This document shows, in pieces, positions 47,348 to 59,373 of a stretch of 64,000 nt of DNA. Position 1 is the first letter of the stretch, and each line of letters starts with the position of its first letter. The position numbers and the translations under genes were made by a program. The stretch comes from Mesostigma viride (taxonomy: Eukaryota > Streptophyta > Mesostigmatophyceae > Mesostigmatales > Mesostigmataceae), in NCBI GenBank assembly GCA_009746045.1, contig RPFO01000213.1, forward strand, positions 4,731,502 to 4,795,501. The letters are read 5' to 3'. The notes beneath the pieces are model-generated. The model saw only the letters and a program-made list of their open reading frames with translations, was not told where the DNA came from and did not search any database.

Positions 47348-47462
47348 GTGAGGAAATCGCTGTTTTGGTCGTGGCATGTATCCTGAATTTTTTTTTAATT
47401 CGTTTGCAATCTATCTACGTTGACTTTAGTCCGTCGTTGATGTGCCGATTGGTTACGCGCAG

Positions 47463-47992
47463 GTAATGATGTGGTGCGGGCGAACGCTGCGGTGGGCTTC
47501 GGTCCTGCAGCTAAACTTGCTGCTCAGTCTGAAGGGGTGGAAGCGAATGCGCAGAGCCAAGAGCCTTATGAGAAGCCTACGCTGTGGATGAGACTTATGG
47601 ACGGGGAACAGAAACACGGAGCACCGGAGTGCTTCTGGATTGATGGGTGGGCCGAGAACACCATGAGAAGGGCCAATGCGAGTAGGGAAAAGCAAAAGTA
47701 TACCAAGTTACAGGAGGTGAAGTTGTACGGGCAGGTAGGTGGATACGATCGGAAATGGAGGGACGTTTGCATGAAGTTTTTTCCAGAAGAGACAGAGGGC
47801 GGAAAGTTGCATAGGGGCAAGTTCTGGATGCCTTTGGACTATGTGAAGAAGGTGGTGACTCTGATGGACGGAAAGAGTTGGAATGATGTGGCAAAGTGGG
47901 CACCTGCGATGTCCATCGATCCAAAGAGGAAGAAGTCCAAAACAGAACAGCAGAAATTGGAAGCAGAAGCAAGGAGCAAGAATAAGAAGTGA
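47463..47992 (+). CDS. Large unknown gene, terminal exon
   Basis: Acceptor GTTACGCGCAG; the split codon G|GT joins exon 45674-47347 in phase. Encodes NDVVRANAAVGFGPAAKLAA, KPTLWMRLMDGEQKHG, ECFWIDGWAENTMRRANASR, GQVGGYDRKWRDVCMKFFPE, HRGKFWMPLDYVKKVVTLMD and a basic tail KRKKSKTEQQKLEAEARSKN, ending TGA 47990-47992. The compact Trp-rich domain with a basic end is unlike any family I know. Confidence 0.68.
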
Positions 47993-49351
47993 CGTTCGAA
48001 GACTTTAATATTTTATGTTGGACGAGTCTTTAGTAAATTCAGTCGACTCCGTCTCAAGTGCGACGAATGTATCCATGATATTCTTCAATGAAACAATGCA
48101 ATTTCACGCTAATGTAAAGTTTTTATGTCACACGAGACTTACAATGAGATAAATACCCACAAATTGTAATATTTACGTGAAATTTATACGTTCGCAAGCC
48201 AAAATTCAAGATTTTTGCCTCAAAATTGAAGGAAAAGTGTCACACACTTGGCTTGGACCGCGGAACATTCGAAGTGGGCCCGGCCCCCTGCCTGCTGTGC
48301 GTCCTCATCAGAGATAAAAAGCACTTAATTGCATTTTATCTCTGCACTAGGAACTCGGCTTTGAGAATGGGTGAGAAAAGGTGAGAAAAAGGGTGAGATG
48401 GGTGAGAAAAAGGGTGAGAAATGGGTGAGAATGGGTGAGAAAAGTGAGAAAATAGGGTGAGAAATGGGTGAGAAATGGGTGAGAAAAGGGCAATCTCACC
48501 CGGGTGACATTGCCCCAAAAAGGTGAAAAAAGGGGAAAAACGTGAGAAAAATCTCAAAAAAACAGGACGTGAGATAAGTGAGAAAAACGGGAGGTGTGAA
48601 ACGTGAGAAAAGTGAGAAAATCAGGACGTGAGAAAAGTGAGAAAATCAGGACGTGAGAAAAGTGAGAAAAGTGAGAAATGTGAGAAAACACAGCGCTGAG
48701 AAACACAGCCATAATACAATATGCTGGCAGCAGACACATGCATGCAGTCATTGCAGTGCCAGTAACAACCGCTGTTCAAAACAGCACGAACAATCATGAT
48801 TTTTTCATTAAATGTTTGAATAATTTAATTGTTAACAGCTGCAAGAACCCGTTGATTCAACTATTCAACACTGTTACGGCGTTATGTACATCTTCGGCAT
48901 TCAATGCCTGTTCAACACATGCAGTCTGTTATGGCGTTATGACATCTTCGGCATTCAATGCCTTTCATCAAATACTATATGGCAGCTAGCTAACAAAGCG
49001 GGCCGCTCGACAGGGCGTCACATGCTGACTTGAAAGTGGGACCGCTTGCAATTTATTCTCGTGGTGCCTGCAAGAAATCAAGCAAACCGACACAATATAT
49101 GCAAGAGGAAAAGAAATCCGATCCTTGACATAGATGTAAGCGTTCTACAATGATCTTGAGCTCATCACCACCTATAACAATCCATGCAGCAAATGTGTAT
49201 GGCAAATCAAACCAAGCAACATACAATTCCACACATCCATGCATGCAAGAGGGGAAAAAAAAACAGGCCCTTGCAGATAAACATCTATACCTTCAAATGC
49301 CAAAAACATGACACCTATAATTCCCCCCCAAATGAAAGCAGTGCAGCTAAC
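47993..49351. repeat. 3' flank and GTGAGAAA-type repeat; no gene
   Basis: 48340-48700 is an array of GGGTGAGAAA, ATGGGTGAGAA and GGACGTGAGAAAAGTGAGAA units. A repeat, TTATGGCGTTATGACATCTT / GCATTCAATGCC, lies at 48875-48965. A minus-strand terminal exon of the 49.35-51.91 kb gene may lie at about 49150-49182 (after TTGTTATAG), uncertain. Confidence 0.6.
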
Positions 49352-49456
49352 CTTGGATGGTGATGCAACTGACGACGCCGATGACATGGTATCGTCATCG
49401 GCGTCGTCAGTGTCAGTCCTCCCACCACGTTGTTCTTCGAAGGCGGTCCAGTTTAC
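49352..49456 (-). CDS. Ala/Pro/Lys-rich gene, exon 3
   Basis: Acceptor CTTGCAG before 49456 and donor AAG|GTTAGC after 49352; phase 0 with exon 2. Encodes VNWTAFEEQRGGRTDTDDAD then DDTMSSASSVASPSK, an acidic Ser-rich segment. Further exons are uncertain. Confidence 0.55.
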
Positions 49457-49700
49457 CTGCAAGTAAGAGGCATACAAGGAAGTCAACTAAATCATGTTCA
49501 GGAAAACTTAATTGCAGAAAAAAGATGCTATCAATAAATGGCGATTTTTTTAGCGGAACAAAATTTCAGAAATCATAGGGGGAAAAACAACAAAACCTAA
49601 TCAGCCAACATAATTTACCATGATTACATGAACAACAATATGGCATGCATACAAGATGCAAACAACTTATTTTTAGGCACGACTAAAAAGGTATACTTAC

Positions 49701-51246
49701 CGATGTCATCCCCGTTGCCGTCGAGATGTCGATAGTCGCAGTACCCTGCTGCCGGGCGCGAACAAGGGCCTTTTGTTTTGCTAGGAGGGCTTCTAGCCTG
49801 GCCAGTTCTCGCTCTGCCTCCTTCAAATCCGGCTCAAGCTCCATATCCACGTCGCTGAATTCCAGTTTAGCAGGCGCAACCGACAGCACCGTCGGCGTGG
49901 CGACCTCCGCCTTGGCCTGCGCCGCTGCCGGCGTGGCGACCTCCGCCTTGGCCTGCGCCGCTGCCGGCGTGGCGACCTCCGCCTTGGCCTGCGCCGCTGC
50001 CGGCGTGGCGACCTCCGCCTTGGCCTGCTCCGCTGCCGGCGTGGCGACCTCCGCCTTGGCCTGCGCCGCCGCCGCCGTGGCAACCTCCGCCTTGGCTTTC
50101 TCCACAGCAGGCGTGGTGACTACCACCTTTGTCCCTGCCTTTGCCTCGCTGCCCTGCACCGCAGCCCCAGCCACAACTCCCTTCGCACGCTTCACAGGCA
50201 CCTGCTGCGCGGACTCCTCCACCTGTCTCTTTTTCACCGGATCCTGCATGTTGGTGGGGTCCACAGAGGCAGCAGCCTTCACGGCTGCTTGGGACCGCTT
50301 GAGGACTCGGTACGCCGTCATGTCCTCGGGGTACACTCCATCAAGAGCCACCCAAGCACATATTTCCTTGCTGTTCTCGTCTTGGGGGAGGTCGTTGAGG
50401 GCGAGCTCGTAAGTCTTGCTTGCGCCGTCATGCTCGACGAACAGGATTGAGTGTGGGATCTTCCTTTTCTTGTTGATGGAGCAGACTAAGTTTACCAAAC
50501 TCCCAGATCCACTCATCCCGGTCCTTCTTAGGGTCCTCTAGGAGAAACCGCACGGCGATGAACATCCCGATTGTCGGCTGGGCATCCTTTCGGATGGTGG
50601 CCACGCGGCTGAGCTGCGGCAGAAAGTGACCAAGGCCCAGGTCGAGGGGGGTACCGCGTTCCTTTTTTACTTGGGGCTCCCGTTCCTTCTTGAGTTTCTT
50701 TGGCGGCACATCAGGTTTCTTCTCTACTTTGTTCTTTTGCGTCTTTGGAATGAACGGCGCCGCGGCCTCGGCTGCCGGCTCCCCCTCGGCCTGGGCTGCC
50801 GGCGCCGCGGCCTTGGGTGCCGGCGCCGCGGCCTTGGCTGCCGGCGCCGCGGCCTTGGGTGCCGGCGCCGCGGCCTTGGGTGCCGGCGCCGCGGCCTTGG
50901 CTGCCGGCGCCGCGGCCTTGGGTGCCGGCGCCGCGGCCTTGGGTGCCGGCGCCGCGGCCTTGGCTGCCGGCGCCGTGGCCTTGGGTGCCGGCGCCGCGGC
51001 CTTGGGTGCCGGCGCCGCGGCCTTGGCTGCCGGCGCCGCGGTTTCTGCGGCGGGGGGAGCCGACGTGGCCGAGGGGGAAGCGGCCACGGCAAGGACAGGG
51101 TTCCTTGGTGGCACAGGGGGCGGCGCCATGATATAGACGACCGACTGTTCTGAAGCTGTTGCCGCCTTTGCAGATTGTTCAAGTGCAGCTAGCCTTGCCC
51201 GGAGGAGGGCGATTTCCTGCTGCTGGGGGCTCAGGGTGTTCTCGAC
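49701..51246 (-). CDS. Ala/Pro/Lys-rich gene, main exon (one frame slip)
   Basis: Begins after acceptor ATGCGCAG with a leucine-zipper-like helix (LSPQQQEIALLRARLAALEQ). It then has about 14 repeats of a seven-residue AAAPAPK unit (50770-51050), a Lys-rich linker, a globular part (GLGHFLPQLSRVATIRKDAQ, GMFIAVRFLLEDPKKDRDEW) and, after a one-base slip in an A/G run at about 50460-50480, HSILFVEHDGASKTYELAL and KEICAWVALDGVYPED. About six 12-residue AEVATPAAAQAK repeats (49890-50100) and a coiled coil (ERELARLEALLAKQKALVRA) follow. The Lys/Ala/Pro tracts recall histone H1-like or linker sequences; no true family assigned. Donor TCG|GTAAGT at 49700. Confidence 0.65.
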
Positions 51247-51853
51247 CTGCGCATGCCACAATTTCGGGGAAACGGACACAACCAACTAGGTACAAAAGTT
51301 AGAGGACGTGATTTCTTGAACTATTTGCTCATCTGACATGGGGGCGCTTGAAAATGGCAAAGGCAAAGCGGAGCCCGCCGCCTTTAGGCGGGCGTAACAG
51401 GTTGGTGGTGTGCTGGCATGCATAAATAAATGGGGTGGGGTGCTGGCATGCATAAATGAATGGGGTGGGGTGCTGGCATGCATAAATAAATGGGGTGGGG
51501 TGCTGGCATGCATAAATGAATGGGGTGGGGTGCTGGCATGCATAAATAAATGGGGTGGGGTGCTGGCATGCATAAATAAATGGGGTGGGGTGCTGGCATG
51601 CATAAATGAATGGGGTGGGGTGCTGGCATGCATAAATAAATGGGGTGGGGTGCTGGCATGGATTACAAGTATTAAAAATTTTTTATAGGCTTGTCAGTCA
51701 CTGTAGCATTTCTTAACCAGATTTATATAAGGGCGCGTGAATACCCACGGTTTAAAAAGAACATGTTCACGAGCATGGAGAGTGGAAAGCAACAACCTTT
51801 GCGGACGACATACAGTAAGCTAGTAGCCAGAATGCTTTCTTGCCGTAACCTAC
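51247..51853 (-). repeat. Intron 1 with minisatellite M3 (30-bp unit)
   Basis: Between 51403 and 51660 about eight and a half units of TGGGGTGCTGGCATGCATAA + ATRAATGGGG. The core TGGGGTGCTGGCATGCAT is shared with the reverse complement of minisatellite M2. Confidence 0.85.
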
Positions 51854-51907
51854 CTTGGCCGGGGCTTGTGGCTCGAGGTGAGTCTTGTCTTGCTTGGGAT
51901 TCGCCAT
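51854..51907 (-). CDS. Ala/Pro/Lys-rich gene, exon 1 with start codon
   Basis: ATG at 51905-51907 opens MANPKQDKTHLEPQAPAK and ends at donor AAG|GTAGGT, phase 0 into exon 2 (VENTLSPQQQE). The Lys/Pro/Ala composition matches the rest of the protein. Alternative: the coding frame also reads back to an acceptor-like CTTAG near 51936, so the ATG could be internal. Confidence 0.5.
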
Positions 51908-52016
51908 CTTGGGCTTTGGCACCCCGACCTTCACCTAAGATCGTGCGAGTGATACGACGATTGTGAGGACAAAGACAAGCAAATCAATTAAAAGAAGGAA
52001 CTTGACATCGAAGCTA
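51908..52016 (-). promoter_or_regulatory. Short 5' flank between the gene's ATG and an alpha transposon
   Basis: Only about 110 bp separates the proposed start codon from the alpha element's TIR at 52017, so any promoter of this gene must lie in or beyond the transposon. No TATA-like motif is evident here. Confidence 0.3.
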
Positions 52017-52662
52017 CACTATACTTTTCGTCCGAGGGTGGTAAAAAGCATCCGAGGCGTAAATTACGAGGTGGTAATTTACCGTCAAGACTACTCTTAC
52101 AGTTTAGATACTACATCGTAATCTGTCGCGTAAGTTACGAACTAGATCCGAGATGAGATCCGACGTAGTAATTTACCAGGTAGTAATTTACGAGGTAGTA
52201 ATTTACGAGGTAGTAATTTACGAGGTAGTAATGTACGAGGTAGTAATGTATGAGGTAGTAATGTACGAGGTAGTAATTTACGAGGTAGTAATGTACGAGG
52301 TAGTAATTTACGAGGTAGTAAGGTACGAGGTAGTAATTTGCGAGGTAGTAATCTACGAGTTGGTAATTTACGATCCCGGTACTCGGTCCCGTAGGTTACG
52401 ACGTCGTATGCTTCTCGCGTACACTACCGGTACTACAATCATGTCGCTATGTCGTTCTGAATTGCAGTACGCATGTCACTTATCAGAATTTCACTTTGAT
52501 TTCACTTATCATTTCGGTCAACCTAACCCCTAACACCCATTTACCCGGGGGAAAAAAATGAATGGCATTTGCAGCAAGGCTCATGCAAGACGAGTTCCTA
52601 TTTCATAAAAAATTTCATTATTAAATGCAGGATTACATGTCATGCACAAAAATCCAACGCCT

Positions 52663-52971
52663 TCACAGAAAATAGCATATCAAGTCTTCTGACGACAATA
52701 TCAAGTCAATATCAAATTCGTGGCTTCTCTTCGTGGCTTGAAATACTGTTTCCATGCGGTGCTTAGGACAGCTCCGGGGATGTCGGCACCGCACAGAAGC
52801 TCCATCCGGGAGCAAGTGCGCCGGGGGAAGATGTTGTACATCCAGAGCTCGATATGTGCGGGAAGCCGTCGTGTTGGAAACCGAGGTGTCTGCACATAAT
52901 TCCGCGCGCAGGCAGCTTGTGCCTTTACGGGGGAAGACCTGCGACACAAAAACCGTGTCCGGACAATGCAA
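52663..52971 (-). CDS. Small conserved frame in alpha copy 2, unknown
   Basis: Identical to the 102-codon frame at 20306-20614. No recognised motif. Its coding status is as doubtful as that of its twin. Confidence 0.25.
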   Translation of the reverse strand: MHCPDTVFVSQVFPRKGTSCLRAELCADTSVSNTTASRTYRALDVQHLPPAHLLPDGASVRCRHPRSCPKHRMETVFQATKRSHEFDIDLILSSEDLICYFL

Positions 52972-54672
52972 TACGGAGAAATGGCAACGGCAGATGGAGT
53001 CGGCTAAGGCCGCTTGTAAGGAAAGTGATTTTTAATGCACGAATAAATGTATAATGCATGCTACATCGCCATCGCTTGGGCGGTGAAAAGACAAGGACCA
53101 ACCACATGCCCCCACCTACCCTTCGTGCATCCCGCCCTTGACGAGGCACAACCATGTGCCCCCACCTACCCTTTGTGCGTCCCTCCCTTGACAAGAAACA
53201 AGCACGTGCACCTATCTAACCTTTGTGCATCCCTTCCTTGGCAAGGAACAAGCACACCCACCCACCTACTCCACATGCATCCCTCCCTTGACAAGGAACA
53301 AGCACGATCACCCAGCTACCCACTAGCACGGCAGCAAGGCAGACCTTACAATGGCAAGTGATGTTTATCGGTAGAAACTGTTAGACAACTAGCAAACGAG
53401 CCAGCCGGTGAAGAGCAAGGCACGCATGCAAGGAATTTGTCGTTGCCTATGTCTACGCTTGTGTTTGTCACTGCAGTTGAAATCTGCATTTGCATCAGCA
53501 GGCCCGATCGAACCCCATGTCGCCACCCGCATTTCCACTTATACTTCACGGCCCCTTATTCTTCTCTTGTGCCTGCCTTTGCCCCAACTGTTACCCTAGC
53601 ATCTGCCCTTGCCCCTATCCTTTGATCCCCAGTGTTTGCCGTTGCCCTCATCCTTTCCCTAGTGCCTGCCCTTGTCTTCATCTTTTCCCTTGTGCCTGCC
53701 CTTGCCCTTGTCCGTTCCCTCGTGCTTGACTTGTCCTAATCTCTTTCCCTTGCGCCTGCCCTTGCCCTTATCCGCTTCCCTTGTGCCTGCCCCTGCCCTT
53801 GCCCTTGTCATTTCCCTTGAGCCTGCCCTTTTGGCAAGCACAAGTGCCTTTGTCCTTTCCTTGGCCTTGTGCTTGCTCTTCCAGTTTCCCTTTCCTTTGC
53901 TCGTGCGGTTGCCTTTGCTCTTACCCGGGTGCTTGCCCTTGCCGTTTGCAAGCTGCATTATTGTCTTAGCAAGCTAGCAAGTGCAAACTGGCACTGAGCC
54001 AGAAATGCAAGCAAAGCAGCCAGTGTAAATAAGGATGGACGGGAACAGTAGAAAGCTAGGGGTGGCAACGTGCTAGAGCTCATGGCAACAAGGTGGTCCC
54101 ATTCTTGCTGCATTGGGTGCGTTGCGTGGGTGGGATATTGCGAGAGGGGGACATTCTTGCCTTGGTTGTGTTTTCACATGCACCCGGTGCTTGAATTTAT
54201 GCGTGCAAGGGTGGCTGGTATCCCAACCAACAGCCTAAGAGGAAAAAGAGTGCTTAGAAAGCAAGAATGACTTAATGTTGGTAATAGCAGTGGCGGCGGC
54301 AGCAAAAACTGTTATTATAGATGCAAGCTACAACACTGCGGATGGTTTCTCACACTAATGTGGATAATGATAATGCATGCCACTTAACGGGACCATATAA
54401 ACCACAACAAGAATAAATCGTGAGAGCAAAAGAAAGGGGAGTACAAAATGGCCGGCTTACCTAGCTACAGCAAAAAAATTACATGAAAAACAAGATAACT
54501 CACCTTTGTCGCAGCAGTGACCATATCAGACAGCTCACAAAAACTTGTTGATCCTTGAAACTTCCTGCTTGAAGGCAGCCACCAACGGTCTGGAGTTTTC
54601 ACCCCAGTCCTTCTCAACAGCCAAGGAAAAGGGAAAGAGAGAGGAGGGGTGCGGGAGGGACAAGAGAGCGGG

Positions 54673-54848
<176 letters not shown>

Positions 54849-56164
54849 GAGAAGTGCGGGTGGGGTGGGAGAGGTGGGATGGAAGATTCACTACGTTAGC
54901 AGGCGACTAAACTGCTACAATGACACAAAACCACGGAGCTAGGCCCTTCACTCCATCAGATCAGAGTGAAAACCCATGTTGAAACTGGGACAAATGCCAT
55001 TAGAATGACCGTGGCTAGTAAACGTGAATTGACACCCAGGTTGTGACTTCAACGATTGGAGGCAACCTTGCCAAGTCTCCCAAATGCAGTCGGCTAGACA
55101 AGCTTCACAAAAAACGCAGCAAACATGTTAACGTTGCTAATATTCCAACGACGCGCATCCGCAGTCCGGCTGCCAATGAAGTCTTCTTGGTCGCCAGCTG
55201 TGCACAGAGGAGTAACCGCTAGAGACGCCAATTTGCGAACAACTCATTACAATTACAAAGCGCAGGAAGCAGATGGCTATGCATCAACAATTACTTCCGC
55301 TCGCCCTCGTATTTAGCACTATACTATCTGCCCAAACTGGGTAAATGTTTTGCGATCGGTGAAATTGGCACTCTAGTGACTTACTTTCCCAGAAAGTGTC
55401 CATTCACACGACAACCGACTCACGCTCACACGTCGTGAGGAGTTGCCGATAGGATAAAGAAGCCGAACGATGAATTGCTGTACATAAATGCCACGCTAAC
55501 GGCGTCGTGAACTGACTTCTTGCAATCACGATTAAAGTGCCCGGCCCAACAACAAATTGGCGACACACGACCCCGCAACTGGAAAAGAATTCTGGCCACA
55601 TTGATATACATCGGTTTGATAAATTAAAACCTCGCATTCGGTTCTGGCTAGCCTCAAACGCATGCGCCTTGAAACCTTTATCCTCCTGGCGGCCACAGTT
55701 TCTCGGTTCTCTTGTTCCGTTGGTCGTGCCGCTAGCGTGCCACCCGCTCCAGTCCCTAAAATTCAAATTCGTGTTGTTCGAGAAAACGTTGTCGGGTCGG
55801 CGACGGCACGATGCCGGGCCGGGCTGCATGGGCCATGGAGGGTGGTGGTACACAAATACCGTACAGGTGATACAAAACTGCAGCCAGGACAACAGCCGGG
55901 CGCTGCGTACCTGCCGTGGGAAGGAGGGGGGTGGTACACAAATACCGTACAGGTGGTACACAACTGCAGCCAGCACAACAGCGAGTCGCTGCGTACCCGT
56001 GGGAAGGAGGGAGGTGGTACACAAAAACCGTACAGGTGGTACACAACTGCAGCCAGCACAACAGCGAGTCGCTGCGTACCTGCCGTGGGAAGGAGGGGGG
56101 TGGTACACAAATACCGTACAGGTGGTACACAACTGCAGCCAGCACAACAGCGACACTAGGAGTT

Positions 56165-56500
56165 AATTTGAAGCCCCCGTAACCTGTCCGGTAACTTCGA
56201 CGCCCCCGTAACCTGCCCGGTAACTTCGACGGGCCAGGTTACGGGTCCGTATTCGTTGGCGGTTTGGGTTACCGGACCGGTTACGGTACCATTCGGAATA
56301 TTGGCCCCGAGATTCGGTACGGCCCAGTAACTGGGCCGGTTATGTTTACGGGGGCGTGAACGGCTTCGGTTCAGGTTACGTTGGGGTATACGGGACGGGT
56401 CAGGTAGTGGTTACGGCGCCATAGCTGCCCCAATATTAGGTACTGGGGTGGTTACGGAGCCGTTATCGTTAACTGGATCGTAAACCGCGACATAGCTGGC
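56165..56500. repeat. Beta-element left subterminal repeats
   Basis: CCCCCGTAACCTG, CCGGTAACTTCGACG, GGTTACGGG and GGTTACCGGACCGGTTAC motifs in both orientations, mirroring 10230-10700. Confidence 0.75.
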
Positions 56501-56509
56501 TAGCTACGC

Positions 56510-56734
56510 ATGCACACTGTGGAAGACGTAGAAGACGCGTTAATTGACTTCTCTGCAGCATCAGCAAAGTATGATGTACATGGCAACCCATGGAAGCGTG
56601 CGGCGGGGGCAAAATATATGCTACAGGAATTGAGAAAATGGCATCAACAAAATCGCACGCTGTGGAAGAGCCTTAAAGTGGTAAAACAACGCCACAATGG
56701 AGGTGTGACCAGTCGGCTTCAGGGAAGAGTAGCG
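56510..56734 (+). CDS. Beta-element gene, candidate exon 1
   Basis: ATG at 56510 reads MHTVEDVEDALIDFSAASAK, WKRAAGAKYMLQELRKWHQQ and LWKSLKVVKQRHNGG up to donor GCG|GTGAGT. Trp/Lys-rich helices are suggestive of a SANT- or NAM-type DNA-binding fold, but only loosely. It lies just inside the subterminal repeats, where CACTA element genes often start. Confidence 0.4.
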
Positions 56735-56939
56735 GTGAGTCACTCTCTTATTTTAGTTGGCGGCAATTCATTGCTGTGTTGCAGGCTGCCATGCCAGCAG
56801 TCTTCCCTAATGTGTATGGTAGGAGTACAAGACTAAGGCAGTTATGTTGCTGGCCTCTGCACTGACCCTCCCGCTACATTGTTGGTAATGTTGCTGCTTG
56901 GTTGGCTTTCCTTTGACGTGCATATCGTCCAATTCTGTG

Positions 56940-57432
56940 ATGCAGATTGAACGCCTAAGCAGCCACATCTATATCTGGAGCAAGGCATGAACGGCAGCAG
57001 AAAAGAGAGAGGAAGAGAGGGAAAGAGAGGCTGCGGAGAAGCGCGAGGAACAGCTAAAATGCAAGAGGCAACGGGTGGAGGAACCTGGCAACGAAGCCAG
57101 TGGTAGTGGGAGCTGCGAGCAAGCACGTCAACTGCGGTGGATGCACACGTGGGGGAGGCACATGCGGGGCAAGCATGTGTAGGCCTGCAAATCGTGCCAG
57201 GGCCCACCGTGATTGCAATTGCCGAGTTCCTGCTGAAGCGAGCACTGGCCTCCTTTCCGCAGTTGGCAGCCAAGGACGCGACAATCACGCTTGTGGAGAG
57301 TTTGTGTAAGGAAGAACCTGGACTCGGCATCGGGCAGTCCAGCGGTGGACCTGCTGAACAACACAGCCTGTGCCCTTGCGAATGCCGCGCTGCAGTTGGT
57401 CTCCAACTCCGTCCATCCATGTTGATGGCAAG
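56940..57432 (+). CDS. Beta-element gene, candidate middle exon(s)
   Basis: A charged stretch (REAAEKREEQLKCKRQRVEE at about 57020-57085) and a later frame (PTVIAIAEFLLKRALASFPQ, KDATITLVESLCKEEP) ending at donor AAG|GTTAGT near 57432 look coding, but their frames differ, so the exon borders are not settled. No family recognised. Confidence 0.3.
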
Positions 57433-57612
57433 GTTAGTTGTGCCACATTTTCTTCCTGTTTTGGGTATGATGCATCAATAATTGCCCCTTGTATGTACGG
57501 GTGCGGTCGATTGACCTCCCTCCAGCAACATTGCAACATCCGTTACTGACGTCCACTGCGGCGGATGCGTTCCTCCAGCATGTTAGTTGCCTTGTGAGCT
57601 GTAATTGTGCAG

Positions 57613-57780
57613 GGTGTCGTCAGTACATCCGATGAGAAGGATAACAAGGAGCTCAAGTGTCACTGGTGTTGCCTGGTTGATGGCGCACGTAATATCCATG
57701 GGCATCAGCATATGGTCCCAAACACACTCAAACGGCTGGCCGAGTCGCTGGGAGAGGCAGTCCACATGCAGTTGGAGAGG
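57613..57780 (+). CDS. Beta-element gene, candidate exon with Cys/His cluster
   Basis: Acceptor TTGTGCAG, then GVVSTSDEKDNKELKCHWCC, LVDGARNIHGHQHMVPNTLK and RLAESLGEAVHMQLER before donor AGG|GTGGGT. C-x2-C-C followed by three His in HGHQH spacing could form a zinc site, as in BED-like fingers of transposon proteins (inference). Confidence 0.38.
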
Positions 57781-57802
57781 GTGGGTGGGTGGGGTGGCGG
57801 GA

Positions 57803-57950
57803 GGGAGGGAGGGAGGGAGGGAGGGAGGGAGGGAGGGAGGGAGGGAGGGAGGGAGGGAGGGAGGGAGGGAGGGAGGGAGGGAGGGAGGGAGGGAGGGAGG
57901 GAGGGAGGGAGGGAGGGAGGGAGGGAGGGAGGGAGGGAGGGAGGGAGGGT
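57803..57950. repeat. (GGGA)n microsatellite
   Basis: About 37 GGGA/GAGG tetranucleotides, complementary in sense to the (TCCC)n arrays at 4.3 and 60.4 kb. Confidence 0.95.
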
Positions 57951-58830
57951 GGGTGGGTGGTTATGGTGGGTGGATGGGTGCAAGGGTGGTTGCTTATAAG
58001 TGAATCGCCAGGTGGCTGGGGGATCGACGGGGTTTGGGAACTCCTAGGTGGGTGCATTATTGGATGCCTGAGTGAAACTGTTTCATGGGCTGGAGGATTT
58101 GCACCGTTGGTTTGTGGCGGGTGGATGTGTAGCTGTGATTAGAAGTGGGTGGGGTGAGCGATGGGGAAGGTAGATGGGTGGGTGGGTGCACGGATATGGG
58201 TGGGTGGGTGGTTTTGTAGTTGGGATCGACTCACCTATCGCGGGTGAAGGGCTGTGCATGTTAGGGGTGAGATGGGTGGGTGACTGGCTGAGAGGATGTG
58301 GATGTGTGAGGGTGAGTGGGTGCAGGTCGGTGGGTATAAGGGTATGGGGGAAAGAGTGGTCGAGTGGGAAGGGGCGTGGGTGGGTCAGGGGTGGGCGGCC
58401 CGGTGGGCACACATGGGGCCAGCTGGCTGGGTGGTTAGGTGGCTGCGTGGTTTTAGTAATGGGTGCCTGGATAAAAGGATGGGTGAATGCCTCCTTATTG
58501 CCTAGGTGGGTAGATTGCATATGTGGCTAGCTGGGTGGGTGGATGTCCCAGTGGGTGGGTATGTGGCTGGGTGCCTGGGTGCACGAGTGGTTAGATAGGT
58601 TGGTTTAGTAGGTGCGTGGCTGGCTGGCTGGGTCACCGGGTGGGTGGACCAGTGGGTGGCTGGGTACTCAGGTGCGCAAGTGTATGAGTACTTGTGTGGG
58701 TGGGCCAGGTGGATGCATGGGTGGGTGACTGCATGGGTGACTCGGTACGCACAAAGGGCAACGGATATAGACATGGGGATATGCCAATGCCTTGGGGTGA
58801 GCACACGTGGATGCCAGGTGACATGTGCCA
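57951..58830. repeat. GGGTGGGTGG-rich region, low-order repeat
   Basis: Diverged units of GGTGGGTGG, GGCTGGGTGG and GTGCATGGGTG over about 850 bp. G-rich runs of three spaced by one base are frequent and could form G-quadruplexes. The open frames here are repeat artefacts. Confidence 0.7.
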
Positions 58831-59373
58831 GCCTGTCGCAGTTATACTATACCTTGGCGTTTGCTTGGCGTGTCGTTGCCAATAATTTCACACAGGACGT
58901 ACATGGTACGTGTTGGTAGCAATCACATGGCTGTGTTAGTGAGTGATGTTGCATGTATTGTTCAGCTTTCTTTCCCATTTTGCAATGTGCCAAGGTTCTT
59001 AAGTAGTTTAGAAGTATGGTGTCATGGGGTACACATCAAGGAGACAACCAGCGCAGGCCAGAAATCGGGAGAATCCGGACCATGGTAGCTCACATGCATG
59101 TGCACTGCACATCACACATTTGTGGCATACTCGCAATGTCTACCTTACATCTTGCATTCTGTTAGGAACAGTCGCCACTCAGGCATTCACATGCACCAGG
59201 GTTTCGCTCACTGTTTGTGCTGTAGTCATCGTTAAATAAAAAATCTTTACAAAGCCTGGCAATTGTCATAATGTTGGGCTCCTTATGACATGAGATTTTG
59301 CACACGAAGTTTTGCGACCATGCTTCAGATGCTTGCATGATGACGACCAGTTTTGGTTGTAATATGACATGGT
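58831..59373. other. Beta interior, no gene recognised
   Basis: Contains the roughly 40-bp block ATCAAGGAGACAACCAGCGC + AGGCCAGAAATCGGGAGAAT (59034-59073), whose inverted copy lies in the alpha element (27466-27520). No convincing frame. Confidence 0.45.
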
